From: Astragalus membranaceus
Taxonomy: Eukaryota > Streptophyta > Magnoliopsida > Fabales > Fabaceae
NCBI GenBank assembly: GCA_039519185.1
Contig: JAZGSX010000010.1
Span: 1,612,001 to 1,676,000 of the forward strand
Length of the DNA stretch: 64,000 nt
Reading direction: 5' to 3'
Below the pieces are notes generated by a model. The model was not told the origin of the DNA and searched no databases. It was given only the letters and a program-made list of their open reading frames with translations. Below, one piece after another: positions 8,512-21,100 of this stretch (position 1 is its first letter; each line of letters starts with the position of its first letter). The position numbers and the translations under genes are program-made.

Positions 8512-10373
8512 TTAGGAAATTTCGTCCTCGAAATTCATACCTGAATCAAATAGCTCTGGGTAGGATTCCCGCATCCTACTCTCCAGCTCCCAAGTCACGC
8601 TCTCACCGGTAGCTCCCAACCACACCACCTTCACTAAAGCAATGCTTTTCCCTCTCAGCACCTTCACTTCTCTATCATCAATCCTCACTGGCATAGTCTC
8701 CACAGTGAGATTATCTCGCACCTCAATATCATCCATATGGATCACATGAGACGGGTCCGGAATGTACTTCCGAAGTTGCGACACGTGAAATACGTCGTGC
8801 AAGTTCGAAAGGTTAGGTGGTAAAGCCACCCTATAAGCAACCTTTCCGACCCTCTCGGTGATCTGGTACGGTCCAATAAATCTAGGAGTCAACTTCTTGG
8901 CTTTAAGTGCACGCCCAACACCAGCCATAGGCGTGACCCTCAAGAAAACATGCTCACCAGCCTGAAATTCCAAATCTTTTCTCCTCCTATCATGGTAACT
9001 CTTTTGCCGACTTTGAGACTCTTTCATTTTCTCCCTGATCATTTTTATCTTCTCAGTAGTCTCTCTCACCAATTCAGGTCCAAGAACAACACTCTCTCCA
9101 GACTCATGCCAACACACAGGAGTTCTACACCTCCGCCCATACAGTGCCTCGTAAGGAGCCATCCCTATACTTGAATGGTAGCTGTTGTTGTAAGTAAACT
9201 TAATTAATGGAAGGTGTGTATCCCACGCACCTCCCTGCTCCAAAACACACGATCTCAATAAGTCCTCCAATGACTGAATGGTTCTCTCTGTCTGCCCATC
9301 AGTCTGAGGATGATAGGCTGAACTCAACCTCAATCTGGACCCCAATGCCTCCTGCAAGCTCCCCCAAAACTCCGAAGTAAACCTCGGATCTCTGTCAGAT
9401 ACAATACTCTTCGGGACACCATGCAACTTTACAATCACCTGAATATATATCTCAGCCAATCTCGATACCGGATATGTGATGTTGATAGGAAGGAAGTGAG
9501 CAAACTTCGTCAACCTATCCACGATCACCCAAATAGAATCAAACCCCCGAACGGTTCTTGGTAACCCAGTCACAAAATCCATGGAAATGCTATCCCATTT
9601 CCATTCCGGAACATCTAAAGGTTGCATCAACCCCGCGGGCTTCTGGTGTTCAACCTTTGACTTCTGGAAAGTCAAACAGGCATACACAAACTGTGCTACA
9701 TCTTTCTTCATACCAGGCCACCAGAATAATTTCTTCAAGTCATGGTACATCTTTGTAGCCCCTGGATGAATACTTAGCTTGCTCCTATGACTCTCCTCAA
9801 GGATCATCTTCTTCATCTCAACATCATTGGGAATACAGATCCTATCTCTAAATCTCAACACACCCTGGGAATCCAACCTGAAATCCCCATCCACATTCTG
9901 ATCACCCGCAACTAACAAGTCAACCAGCTTCACATCTAATTTCTGGGCGTCTCTGATACTAACCAAGAAGTCATTACCAATCCTCAGCATACCCAGCTTA
10001 ACACTTCGCGGTGTCATTTCACAAACCAGACTCATATCACGGAATTGCTCAATCAACTCCAACTCTTTTACCATCATTGCTGACATATGCAAAGTCATTC
10101 GACTCAAAGCATCAGCCACGACATTAGCTTTGCCGGGGTGATAGTTTAAGCCAAAATCATAGTCTTTCAGCAGTTCTAACCAACGCCTCTGCCTCATATT
10201 CAGCTCCTTCTGATCAAACAAGTATTTCAAACTCTTGTGGTCGCCGAATACCTCGAATCTAGTGCCATACAAATAGTGCCTCCAAATCTTTAGCGCAAAC
10301 ACAATAGCAGCCAACTCCAAATCATGAGTAGGATAGTTCTTCTCATGAGTCCGCAACTGTCTGGACGCATAAG
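8512..10373 (-). pseudogene. Element B pol, 3' part: RNase H end, integrase, chromodomain-like tail
   Basis: This is the downstream part of B's pol, severed from 21165-22995 by C at the ATAAG target site. It starts in the RNase H domain (YASRQLRTHEKNY), keeps VVADALSR, and continues into integrase. The integrase zinc finger has HRSKLSIH but its last Cys pair reads CLTFQ (Cys to Phe, codon at 9669-9667), which should break zinc binding. The catalytic core is recognisable (SMDFVTGLP, VSDRDPRF, QTDGQTERT), followed by the GPY/F block FIGPYQI and the full tail ending LFDSG. The stop at 8514-8512 overlaps the polypurine tract. It cannot be translated as part of a polyprotein because C separates it from the gag start. 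Confidence 0.9.
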
Positions 10374-10917
10374 TGTAACACCCCATTCTACCCGGCTAAT
10401 TTCCATAGAGATCAGAGTTTCAAAATTTCTTTTTGAATGGAATGCTACACACGTACTTGATGTAACCATTTACAATACGCAACACCATTTAATAAATTAA
10501 GGTACTCTTGATTTTACCAACAAAATCCACACATAATAATTTAGACATCTCGCAGCGGAAAAATAACATAAACACACAATGCCAAACAACGGCCTCATCG
10601 GAATCATTAGGTCAATGCACACGTAAATCAACAATACTTAAATAACATTAGGAATCCCTAATCCAACCCCCTAGGTGTCACGTATCAGAGCAGACCGACT
10701 CGGGAGTGAAAGGAGTAAGCCTTCACTCAGGACTACCTGTGGTAAACAACAACAGAAGGGTGAGTCTCAACTACATAACAAAGATTATAATAAGAAGTAT
10801 ATTACATCATAGCATCACGCTCACACAGTCACACAGTAGCATAGTCTGTACAATCACCAACTAGCATGCTTATCATGAGGATGTATGCAATACAGTTATG
10901 CATGTGGTACCATTTTC

Positions 10918-11035
10918 CCAGACCGCAGCCTTATCATCATATTATCAACTCAGACCGCAGCCTTATCATTTCAATTTAGAACTCAGACCGCAGCCTTATT
11001 ATCATAATTAACAACTCAGACCGCAGCCTTATGTA
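10918..11035 (-). repeat. Mini-hairpin array in C's 3' LTR
   Basis: Four copies of a motif read AGGCTGCGGTCT in element sense (stem AGGC/GTCT with one G-T pair, loop TGCG), spaced about 32-35 bp apart by AT-rich spacers. A matching array is at 18655-18770, and a variant with three to four copies lies in D's host LTR at 24398-24508. Confidence 0.75.
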
Positions 11036-11346
11036 TGCATGAGACTCCATGACGAAACCACAATCATAATTATTAACAACACGGTCCATGTATCCTATAT
11101 CACATCTTTAATTAATCTTAGTTTTAGCCCCCATGGCCTCATCACCAACCAACTCATTATTTTCTCCTCACAATCACGTCCCTAGGACTAGGATAACACT
11201 TAGGGACCAATCTAGCACCATTAGACCCGAAACTCAAACACAAGTCATGGGCGCCCCACTAGGCGCCCTAGGCGGCCACACTTGGCGCCCACACAACACC
11301 CAAACGCACAAACATAGTAGACCACCTTAAAAATTGAAACCGCTCT

Positions 11347-12550
11347 AGCCAAAATGTTCAAAATGGGATTTGGTCACGTGAATACAGAATTTGGCTAGGG
11401 AAAATATGTTCAGAACATGATGTGTGCACAAGGCACCCCTAAAACAAGTCAAAATGATGCCCAATAGGACAACTTTCAAACCACAAGTGCAAATCTGGAA
11501 ATTCTTTAGCCAAAATACTTAAAATATGATTTGGTCAGGTGAATACAAAGCTTGGCTCGGTAAAATATGCTCAGAACATGATGTGTGCACAAGGCACCCC
11601 TAAAACAAGCCAAAATGATGCCCAATAGGACAACTTTCAAAACCACAAGTGCAAATCCAGAAATTCTTTAGCCAAAGTGTTTTAAATAACATTTGGTCAG
11701 GTCAATACAAAGTTTGGCTCGGTAAAATATGCTCAGAAAATGATGTGTGCACAAGGCACCCCTAAAACAAGCCAAAATGATGCCCAATAGGACAACTTTC
11801 AAAACCACAAGTGCAAATCCAGAAATTCTTTAGCCAAAGTGTTTTAAATAACATTTGGTCAGGTCAATACAAAGTTTGGCTCGGTAAAATATGCTCAGAA
11901 AATGATGTGTGCACAAGGCACCCCTAAAACAAGCCAAAATGATGCCCAACCGGACAATTTCAAAACCACAAGTGCAAATCCAGAAATTCTTTAGCCAAAG
12001 TGTTTTAAATAACATTTGGTCAGGTCAATACAAAGTTTGGCTCGGTAAAATATGCTCAGAAAATGATGTGTGCACAAGGCACCCCTAAAACAAGCCAAAA
12101 TGATGCCCAACCTGACAATTTCAAAACCACAAGTGCAAATCCAGAAATTCTTTAGCCAAAGTGTTTTAAATAACATTTGGTCAGGTCAATACAAAGTTTG
12201 GCTCGGTAAAATATGCTCAGAAAATGATGTGTGCACAAGGCACCCCTAAAACAAGCCAAAATGATGCCCAACCGGACAATTTCAAAACCACAAGTGCAAA
12301 TCCAGAAATTCTTTAGCCAAAGTGTTTTAAATAACATTTGGTCAGGTCAATACAAAGTTTGGCTCGGTAAAATATGCTCAGAAAATGATGTGTGCACAAG
12401 GCACCCCTAAAACAAGCCAAAATGATGCCCAACCGGACAATTTCAAAACCACAAGTGAAAATCCAGAAATTCTTTAGCCAAAGTGTTTTAAATAACATTT
12501 GGTCAGGTCAATACAAAGTTTGGCTCGGTAAAATATGCTCAGAAAATGAG
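11347..12550 (-). repeat. 161-bp satellite-like array in C's 3' LTR (about 7.5 units)
   Basis: Units begin with AGCCAAA at about 11347, 11509, 11671, 11833, 11993, 12154, 12315 and 12476. The inner units are nearly identical and the outermost are diverged. The paired 5' LTR has one unit fewer, so copy number changed after insertion or during reverse transcription. Confidence 0.93.
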
Positions 12551-13584
12551 TTTACCCAAAAACATGATTTATGCGCCTTGCCTAAGCATAGACAGCAACC
12601 TGGCGCCACCCCAGACGCCACAGGCAGCAACATAGGCGCCCTGCCCAGAACACAGACACGCCCAGCAACAGAAAAACAGCGCCCAGGGCGCCAAGTCCCC
12701 CCCCCAGCCACTAGCGCCCAGGCGCCCCAACACAACCAAAACACCAAAAATTATTAATCATTTTTCTAAACCCAATCACCATAACATTCACAATTACATT
12801 GCTCATACCAACAACATTCAATCTCATAGATATATATATATTAGGAACACATCAAGGCACAAAATCAACACATGAAATCCAAACCTTAGCATAGGGAAAT
12901 CGAATTAACCGCAACAATTATCAAATTCAACTAACCTAAACAATTCTAACAATCAACAAGTAGTGTCAAGTGGGATCCTATGGTTTACATACAACCTATT
13001 ATATTCTCTATTATAGAGTGAGACTCCCCTAACCTTGATTATGCCGGAATTAGAGTTCTTTCCACCGAAGCACCGACAACCACCACAACAACGAATCCTC
13101 TCCTTCTTCTTTCCTCTATCACGAACGCGTCCTCTTTCTCTATTCCTTGGACCATTCGCGAATTGAATAAAAATAGGAAGGGTTAGGGAAAAACGAAAAC
13201 CTAAGTACTTGATAGAGAGAGGAAATCGAATCATAAGGATTAGGAACCCTTACCTAGGATCAAGGTGCACAAACCCTAACTCCAAGCTTGAAGTCGCCTC
13301 CTCCCTTCTCTTCTCCTCTCTTCGACTTTCTTTCTTTTCTTCTCTCCTTCGACTCACTTGGTCACTTTTTGCACAATTGGGGCGCAACCTAGACCCCTAG
13401 CGCCTAAGGAGCGCCTAAGCCAACGGGCTTGGGCCTCTTGGGCCGTCACTTGAAATTCCGGTATTACCAATGCCATCCCCTTCAATTAAAATAAAATACT
13501 ATATCATCGCATCATAAAATAAAATAGTGCAACACTTTAAATAATTTAATCAATTACTTAATTAAATTATTTTAGGGTGTTACA

Positions 13585-13600
13585 ACTCTCCCCCACTTAG
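13585..13600 (-). other. Polypurine tract of element C
   Basis: Minus-strand CTAAGTGGGGGAGAGT lies just inside the 3' LTR and overlaps the codon where the family's gag-pol normally stops (13599-13597). Confidence 0.9.
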
Positions 13601-13698
13601 GAAATTTCGTCCTCGAAATTCATACCTGAGTCAAATAGCTCTGGATAGGACTCTCGCATCCTACTCTCCAGCTCCCACGTCACGCTCTCGCCAGAAGC

Positions 13699-16600
13699 TC
13701 ACAACCATACCACCTTCACTAAAACAATGCTTTTCCCTCTCAGCACCTTCACTTCTCTATCATCAATCCTCACTGGCATAGTCTCCACAGTGAGACTATC
13801 CCGCACCTCAATATCATCCATATGGATCACATGAGACGGGTCCGGAATGTACTTCCGAAGTTGCGACACGTGAAATACGTCGTGCAAGTTCGAAAGGTTA
13901 GGCGGTAAAGCCACCCTATAAGCAACCTTTCCGACCCTCTCGGTGATCTGATACGGTCCAATAAATCTAGGAGTCAACTTCTTTGCTTTAAGTGCACGCC
14001 CAACACCAGCCATAGGCGTGACCCTCAAGAAAACATGCTCTCCAGCCTGAAATTCCAAATCCTTTCTCCTTCTATCATGGTAACTCTTTTGCCGACTTTG
14101 GGACTCTTTCATTTTCTCCCTGATCATTTTTATCTTCTCTGTAGTTTCTCTCACCAATTCAGGTCCAAGAACAACACTTTCGCCCGATTCATGCCAACAC
14201 AAAGGAGTTCTACACCTCCGCCCATACAGTGCCTCATAAGGAGCCATCCCTATACTCGAATGGTAGCTGTTGTTGTAAGTGAACTCAATCAACGAAAGGT
14301 GTGTATCCCACGCACCTCCCTGCTCTAAAACACACGATCTCAATAAGTCCTCCAATGACTGAATGGTTCTCTCTGTCTGCCCATCAGTCTGAGGATGGTA
14401 GGCTGAACTCAACCTCAATCTGGACCCCAATGCCTCCTGCAAGCTCCCCCAAAACTCCGAAGTAAACCTCGGATCTCTGTCAGATACAATACTCTTCGGG
14501 ACACCATGCAGCTTCACAATCACTTGAATATATATCTCGGCCAATCTCGCTACCGGATACGTGATGTTGATAGGAAGGAAGTGAGCAGACTTCGTCAACC
14601 TATCCACGATCACCCAAATAGAATCAAATCCCCGAACGGTTCTTGGTAACCCAGTCACAAAATCCATGGAAATGCTATCCCATTTCCATTCCGGAACATC
14701 TAAAGGTTGCATCAACCCCGCAGGTTTCTGGTGCTCGACCTTTGACTTCTGGCAAGTCAAACAGGCGTACACAAACTGTGCTACATCTTTCTTCATACCA
14801 GGCCACCAGAATAATTTCTTCAAGTCATGATACATCTTTGTAGCCCCTGGATGAATACTCAGCTTGCTCCTATGACTCTCCTCAAGGATCATCTTCTTCA
14901 TCTCAATATCATCGGGAACACAGATTCTGTCTCTAAATCTCAACACATCCTGGGAATCCAACCTGAAATCCCCATCCACATTCTGATCACCCGCAACTAA
15001 CAAGTCAACCAGCTTCACATCTAACTTCTGGGCGTCTCTGATACTAACCAAGAAGTCATTACCAATCCTCAGCATACCCAGCTTAACACTCCGCGGTGTC
15101 ACTTCACACACCAGACTCATATCACGGAATTGCTCAATCAACTCCAACTCTTTTACCATCATTGCTGACATATGCAAAGTCTTTCGACTTAAAGCATCAG
15201 CCACGACATTAGCTTTGCCGGGGTGATAGTTTAAGCCAAAATCATAGTCTTTCAGCAGCTCTAACCAACGCCTCTGCCTCATATTCAGCTCCTTCTGATC
15301 AAACAAGTATTTCAAACTCTTATGGTCGCTGAATACCTCGAATCTAGTGCCATACAAATAGTGCCTCCAAATTTTTAGCGCAAACACAATAGCAGCCAAT
15401 TCCAAATCATGAGTAGGATAGTTCTTCTCATGAGTCCACAACTGTCTGGACGCATAAGCGACTACCTTCCCATCCTGCATCAATACGCCCCCTAAGCCCA
15501 TTCTGGAAGCATCACAGTATACCACAAACGGTTGATCCGGCACGGGCAACACTAACACCGGAGATGTTGTCAATCTTTTCTTCAACTCTTGGAAACTCTC
15601 TTCACACTTAGCATCCCAAACAAAAATTCTCCCTTTACACGTCAATCGGGTCAACGGAAGGGCTAGCTTTGAGAAACCCTCAATGAACCTCCTGTAGTAA
15701 CCGGCCAACCCCAAGAAACTCCTAATCTCAGTCGCAGACTTTGGGCTCTCCCATTGTAACACTGCATCAACCTTAGCTGGGTCTACAGCTATGCCATCAC
15801 TAGAAACAATGTGACCCAAAAAGCTTACCTCACGCAGCCAGAACTCGCATTTGGACAACTTAGCATAAAGCTTCTTTTCTTTCAATACCTCAAGCACCAA
15901 TCTTAAGTGCTCTGCATGCTCCTCTTCAGACTTGGAGTATACCAGAATATCATCTATAAAAACTACCACAAACCGATCCAAGTAACTATGGAAGATACGG
16001 TTCATGTACTCCATAAACACTCCTGGTGCATTGGTGACACCAAACGGCATCACAGAGTATTCATAGTGTCCATATCTCGTTCGAAACGCTGTCTTCTGGA
16101 CGTCCTCATCTTTTACTTTAATCTGATGATACCCTGACCTCAAATCAATTTTACTAAAAACCTTAGCACCCACCAGCTGGTCCATCAGATCATCAATTCT
16201 CGGAAGAGGGTACTTATTTTTAATAGTCACCTTGTTCAACTGTCTATAATCCACACACAGGCGCATACTCCCATCTTTCTTCTTTACTAACAAAACCGGA
16301 GCTCCCCATGGTGACACACTAGGCCTCACAAAATTCTTTTCAAGTAACTCTTCCAACTGCTTCTTCAATTCAGATAACTCAGAAGCTGACATTCGGTACG
16401 GAGCCATGGACACAGGCCTAGTACCGGGTACAAGATCAATCCCAAACTCTACTTCCCTCTCGGGTGGCACACTAGGAATCTCATCAGGGAACACTTCAGG
16501 GAATTCACACACCACCTGCAATCCTTCAACCATAGCTTGGTTTTCAGCAGACATAGACGCCATCAAAGCAAATAGTTGACCACCATCCTTCATTACCTTA

Positions 16601-17982
16601 TGCAGCTGATCCCCAGACAACAAAACAGACTCTCCCTCCTCAGGAGGAAAGAAACTCACAGACTTGCTGAAACAGTTGATGTGCACATGGTTATCCACTA
16701 ACCAGTCCATACCGAGAATAACATCCAACCCTCCCAAAGGCAAACATATAAGGTCAACCAGAAAATCTCTGCCAAATACTGACAGAGGACACTTAGCACA
16801 CAATAGAGAAGTAGTCACCGAACCCTTAGCCGGAGTGTCGATAACCATTTCCCTTTTCATATCAGACAATACTAGATTTAACTTTTCAGCACAAGCAGCA
16901 GCAATAAAAGAATGCGTAGCACCAGTATCAACTATGGCAATTAAAGGGGAACCATAAATAAAACAAGTACCTCGAATCTCATTGGGCCCCTCTGAGCCTG
17001 CTAGCGCGAAAACTCTTCCATTGGATTTCTCTTTCTTCGGTTTGGTGCATTTAGAACTGAAATGACCAGCTTCACCACAATTGAAACACACTAATTCCTT
17101 ACGATCACAGTTAGACGCCATATGACCTTTCTTCCCACAACGGTAACACATTACCTCCGTCTTGCAATCGAAACTTTTGTGACCCGGCTTGCCACAGGTG
17201 TAACACACTATATCAGCGGGAGCACCTCCCCCACTAGACTTCTTACCCTCAGAAAATTTCTTACCAGCACCTGCCTTCCACTTATTTTTACCTCCAGACA
17301 CATCATATGGTTTGCCCCTAAACTGAGTATTCCTCTTTTCTTTCCCAATCTTGTAGGCAGCAGAACTGTCTTCTTCATAAATTCTACTCTTGTCAACCAA
17401 TCTAGCAAAATCGCGTATCTCATGATACCCAATTGCCTTCTTAATGTCAGGTCGCAGGCCACTTTCAAATTTCACACATTTAGAGAACTCTGAATCAGCA
17501 TCATTGGCGTAGTAAGGACAGAATTGAGCCAGCTCTTCAAATTTGGCTGCATACTCAGCCACAGTCTTATTTCCCTGTTTCAATTCTAGAAATTCTACCT
17601 CTTTCTTGGCCCGAACGTCTTCAGGGTAGTACTTTCTTTTAAACTCTCTTGTGAAGACATCCCTAGTAACCTCTTCACCAGCAGTGTTCAACCTATGCAG
17701 CATCCCTAACCACCACTTGTCAGCCTCTTCCGCCAGCATGTGCGTCCCAAACTTCACTTGCTGGGCAGCAGTGCAATCCATAACTCGGAATATCCGCTCT
17801 ATCTCATTCAGCCACGACAAGGCTCCATCGGGATCATACCGACCCTTGAAGGTGGGTGGGTTTTCCCTCTGAAACGTTGCCAGGTTACGGGCATTCATAT
17901 CGGCAGCATTGTGTTGATTTCCAACAGCTTGGGCTATGGCCTGCAGAGCAGCAGCCAAAGCAACATCATCCCTTCTAGCCAT
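13699..17982 (-). CDS. Element C Gag-Pol polyprotein (1427 aa, truncated in the chromodomain-like tail)
   Basis: A single open frame encodes the whole retrotransposition machinery. Gag domain spans about 40-215. Three CCHC knuckles lie at 260-273, 279-292 and 299-312, and the aspartic protease DTGA is at 352-355. Reverse transcriptase spans about 525-700 with the FIDD catalytic motif at 675-678. RNase H has acidic residues D824, E861, D886 and D929. The integrase zinc finger is H1037, H1044, C1074, C1077; the DDE triad is D1107, D1168, E1204 (35 residues between the last two, typical of integrases); the GPY/F block is at 1340-1346. The chromodomain-like tail starts near 1385. A TGA at 13701-13699 replaces a Gly codon after VKVVWL, and the same frame would run 33 more codons to the polypurine tract. 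All catalytic residues look present; loss of half the tail may impair targeting. The ATG chosen gives the family's conserved start. Confidence 0.95.
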   Translation of the reverse strand: MARRDDVALAAALQAIAQAVGNQHNAADMNARNLATFQRENPPTFKGRYDPDGALSWLNEIERIFRVMDCTAAQQVKFGTHMLAEEADKWWLGMLHRLNTAGEEVTRDVFTREFKRKYYPEDVRAKKEVEFLELKQGNKTVAEYAAKFEELAQFCPYYANDADSEFSKCVKFESGLRPDIKKAIGYHEIRDFARLVDKSRIYEEDSSAAYKIGKEKRNTQFRGKPYDVSGGKNKWKAGAGKKFSEGKKSSGGGAPADIVCYTCGKPGHKSFDCKTEVMCYRCGKKGHMASNCDRKELVCFNCGEAGHFSSKCTKPKKEKSNGRVFALAGSEGPNEIRGTCFIYGSPLIAIVDTGATHSFIAAACAEKLNLVLSDMKREMVIDTPAKGSVTTSLLCAKCPLSVFGRDFLVDLICLPLGGLDVILGMDWLVDNHVHINCFSKSVSFFPPEEGESVLLSGDQLHKVMKDGGQLFALMASMSAENQAMVEGLQVVCEFPEVFPDEIPSVPPEREVEFGIDLVPGTRPVSMAPYRMSASELSELKKQLEELLEKNFVRPSVSPWGAPVLLVKKKDGSMRLCVDYRQLNKVTIKNKYPLPRIDDLMDQLVGAKVFSKIDLRSGYHQIKVKDEDVQKTAFRTRYGHYEYSVMPFGVTNAPGVFMEYMNRIFHSYLDRFVVVFIDDILVYSKSEEEHAEHLRLVLEVLKEKKLYAKLSKCEFWLREVSFLGHIVSSDGIAVDPAKVDAVLQWESPKSATEIRSFLGLAGYYRRFIEGFSKLALPLTRLTCKGRIFVWDAKCEESFQELKKRLTTSPVLVLPVPDQPFVVYCDASRMGLGGVLMQDGKVVAYASRQLWTHEKNYPTHDLELAAIVFALKIWRHYLYGTRFEVFSDHKSLKYLFDQKELNMRQRRWLELLKDYDFGLNYHPGKANVVADALSRKTLHMSAMMVKELELIEQFRDMSLVCEVTPRSVKLGMLRIGNDFLVSIRDAQKLDVKLVDLLVAGDQNVDGDFRLDSQDVLRFRDRICVPDDIEMKKMILEESHRSKLSIHPGATKMYHDLKKLFWWPGMKKDVAQFVYACLTCQKSKVEHQKPAGLMQPLDVPEWKWDSISMDFVTGLPRTVRGFDSIWVIVDRLTKSAHFLPINITYPVARLAEIYIQVIVKLHGVPKSIVSDRDPRFTSEFWGSLQEALGSRLRLSSAYHPQTDGQTERTIQSLEDLLRSCVLEQGGAWDTHLSLIEFTYNNSYHSSIGMAPYEALYGRRCRTPLCWHESGESVVLGPELVRETTEKIKMIREKMKESQSRQKSYHDRRRKDLEFQAGEHVFLRVTPMAGVGRALKAKKLTPRFIGPYQITERVGKVAYRVALPPNLSNLHDVFHVSQLRKYIPDPSHVIHMDDIEVRDSLTVETMPVRIDDREVKVLRGKSIVLVKVVWL

Positions 17983-18091
17983 CTCAACCTAGCACTGCAG
18001 CATAAACGACAATTTAGAACTAAAACAAAACACCTAATTGTCATACACAATATGACAGACAGACACACTTGGTCGGACAGACCGAACTTTT

Positions 18092-18103
18092 GCTCTGATA
18101 CCA
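18092..18103 (-). other. Primer-binding site of element C
   Basis: Minus-strand TGGTATCAGAGC, initiator-Met tRNA type, 4 bases from the 5' LTR end. Confidence 0.93.
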
Positions 18104-18107
18104 CTAA

Positions 18108-21100
18108 TGTAACACCCCATTCTACCCGGCTAATTTCCATAGAGATCAGAGTTTCAAAATTTCTTTTTAAATGGAATGCTACACACGTACTTGATGTAAC
18201 CATTTACAATACGCAACACCATTTAATAAATTAAGGTACTCTTGATTTTACCAACAAAATCCACACATAATAATTTAGACATCTCGCAGCGGAAAAATAA
18301 CATAAACACACAATGCCAAACAACGGCCTCATCGGAATCATTAGGTCAATGCACACGTAAATCAACAATACTTAAATAACATTAGGAATCCCTACTCCAA
18401 CCCCCTAGGTGTCACGTATCAGAGCAGACCGACTCGGGAGTGAAAGGAGTAAGCCTTCACTCAGGACTACCTGTGGTAAACAACAACAGAAGGGTGAGTC
18501 TCAACTACATAATAAAGATTATAATAAGAAGTATATTACATCATAGCATCACGCTCACACAGTCACACAGTAGCATAGTCTGTACAATCACCAACTAGCA
18601 TGCTTATCATGAGGATGTATGCAATACAGTTATGCATGTGGTACCATTTTCCCAGACCGCAGCCTTATCATCATATTATCAACTCAGACCGCAGCCTTAT
18701 CATTTCAATTTAGAACTCAGACCGCAGCCTTATTATCATAATTAACAACTCAGACCGCAGCCTTATGTATGCATGAGACTCCATGACGAAACTACAATCA
18801 TAATTATTAACAACACGGTCCATGTATCCTATATCACATCTTTAATTAATCTTAGTTTTAGCCCCCATGGCCTCATCACCAACCAACTCATTATTTTCTC
18901 CTCACAATCACGTCCCTAGGACTAGGATAACACTTAGGGACCAATCTAGCACCATTAGACCCGAAACTCAAACACAAGTCATGGGCGCCCCACTAGGCGC
19001 CCTAGGCGGCCACACTTGGCGCCCACACAACACCCAAACGCACAAACATAGTAGACCACCTTAAAAATTGAAACCGCTCTAGCCAAAATGTTCGAAATGG
19101 GATTTGGTCACGTGAATACAGAATTTGGCTAGGGAAAATATGTTCAGAACATGATGTGTGCACAAGGCACCCCTAAAACAAGTCAAAATGATGCCCAATA
19201 GGACAACTTTCAAACCACAAGTGCAAATCTGGAAATTCTTTAGCCAAAATACTTAAAATATGATTTGGTCAGGTGAATACAAAGTTTGGCTCGGTAAAAT
19301 ATGCTCAGAACATGATGTGTGCACAAGGCACCCCTAAAACAAGCCAAAATGATGCCCAATAGGACAACTTTCAAAACCACAAGTGCAAATCCAGAAATTC
19401 TTTAGCCAAAGTGTTTTAAATAACATTTGGTCAGGTCAATACAAAGTTTGGCTCGGTAAAATATGCTCATAAAATGATGTGTGCACAAGGCACCCCTAAA
19501 ACAAGCCAAAATGATGCCCAATAGGACAACTTTCAAAACCACAAGTGCAAATCCAGAAATTCTTTAGCCAAAGTGTTTTAAATAACATTTGGTCAGGTCA
19601 ATACAAAGTTTGGCTCGGTAAAATATGCTCAGAAAATAATGTGTGCACAAGGCACCCCTAAAACAAGCCAAAATGATGCCCAACCGGACAATTTCAAAAC
19701 CACAAGTGCAAATCCAGAAATTATTTAGCCAAAGTGTTTTAAATAACATTTGGTCAGGTCAATACAAAGTTTGGCTCGGTAAAATATGCTCAGAAAATGA
19801 TGTGTGCACAAGGCACCCCTAAAACAAGCCAAAATGATGCCCAACCGGACAATTTCAAAACCACAAGTGCAAATCCAGAAATTCTTTAGCCAAAGTGTTT
19901 TAAATAACATTTGGTCAGGTCAATACAAAGTTTGGCTCGGTAAAATATGCTCAGAAAATGATGTGTGCACAAGGCACCCCTAAAACAAGCCAAAATGATG
20001 CCCAACCGGACAATTTCAAAACCACAAGTGCAAATCCAGAAATTCTTTAGCCAAAGTGTTTTAAATAACATTTGGTCAGGTCAATACAAAGTTTGGCTCG
20101 GTAAAATATGCTCAGAAAATGAGTTTACCCAAAAACATGATTTATGCGCCTTGCCTAAGCATAGACAGCAACCTGGCGCCACCCCAGACGCCACAGGCAG
20201 CAACATAGGCGCCCTGCCCAGAACACAGACACGCCCAGCAACAGAAAAACAGCGCCCAGGGCGCCAAGTCCCCCCCCCCCCCAGCCACTAGCGCCCAGGC
20301 GCCCCAACACAACCAAAACACCAAAAATTATTAATCATTTTTCTAAACCCAATCACCATAACATTCACAATTACATTGCTCATACCAACAACATTCAATC
20401 TCATATATATATATATTAGGAACACATCAAGGCACAAAATCAACACATGAAATCCAAACCTTAGCATAGGGAAATCGAATTAACCGCAACAATTATCAAA
20501 TTCAACTAACCTAAACAATTCTAACAATCAACAAGTAGTGTCAAGTGGGATCCTATGGTTTACATACAACCTATTATATTCTCTATTATAGAGTGAGACT
20601 CCCCTAACCTTGATTATGCCGGAATTAGAGTTCTTTCCACCGAAGCACCGACAACCACCACAACAACGAATCCTCTCCTTCTTCTTTCCTCTATCACGAA
20701 CGCGTCCTCTTTCTCTATTCCTTGGACCATTCGCGAATTGAATAAAAATAGGAAGGGTTAGGGAAAAACGAAAACCTAAGTACTTGATAGAGAGAGGAAA
20801 TCGAATCATAAGGATTAGGAACCCTTACCTAGGATCAAGGTGCACAAACCCTAACTCCAAGCTTGAAGTCGCCTCCTCCCTTCTCTTCTCCTCTCTTCGA
20901 CTTTCTTTCTTTTCTTCTCTCCTTCGACTCACTTGGTCACTTTTTGCACAATTGGGGCGCAACCTAGACCCCTAGCGCCTAAGGAGCGCCTAAGCCAACG
21001 GGCTTGGGCCTCTTGGGCCGTCACTTGAAATTCCGGTATTACCAATGCCATCCCCTTCAATTAAAATAAAATACTATATCATCGCATCATAAAATAAAAT

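Larger units (their letters stand above)
10374..13584 (-). repeat. 3' LTR of element C
   Basis: Runs from TGTAACACCCC to GGGTGTTACA. In plus coordinates: PBS-complementary ATCAGAGC block (10684-10692), acceptor-like CAG|GT (minus, at 10739-10735), ATGCATGTGGTACC block (10898-10911), mini-hairpins (10918-11035), GGCGCC zone (11248-11293), 161-bp array (11347-12550), second GGCGCC zone (12600-12730), pyrimidine-rich block and a donor-like TAG|GTAAGG (minus, near 13254). Confidence 0.93.

Noticed and set aside
11830..12498. Repeated 61-codon frames, one per 161-bp unit
   Set aside because: The same frame recurs because the unit repeats. It has no similarity to anything and no coding context inside an LTR.
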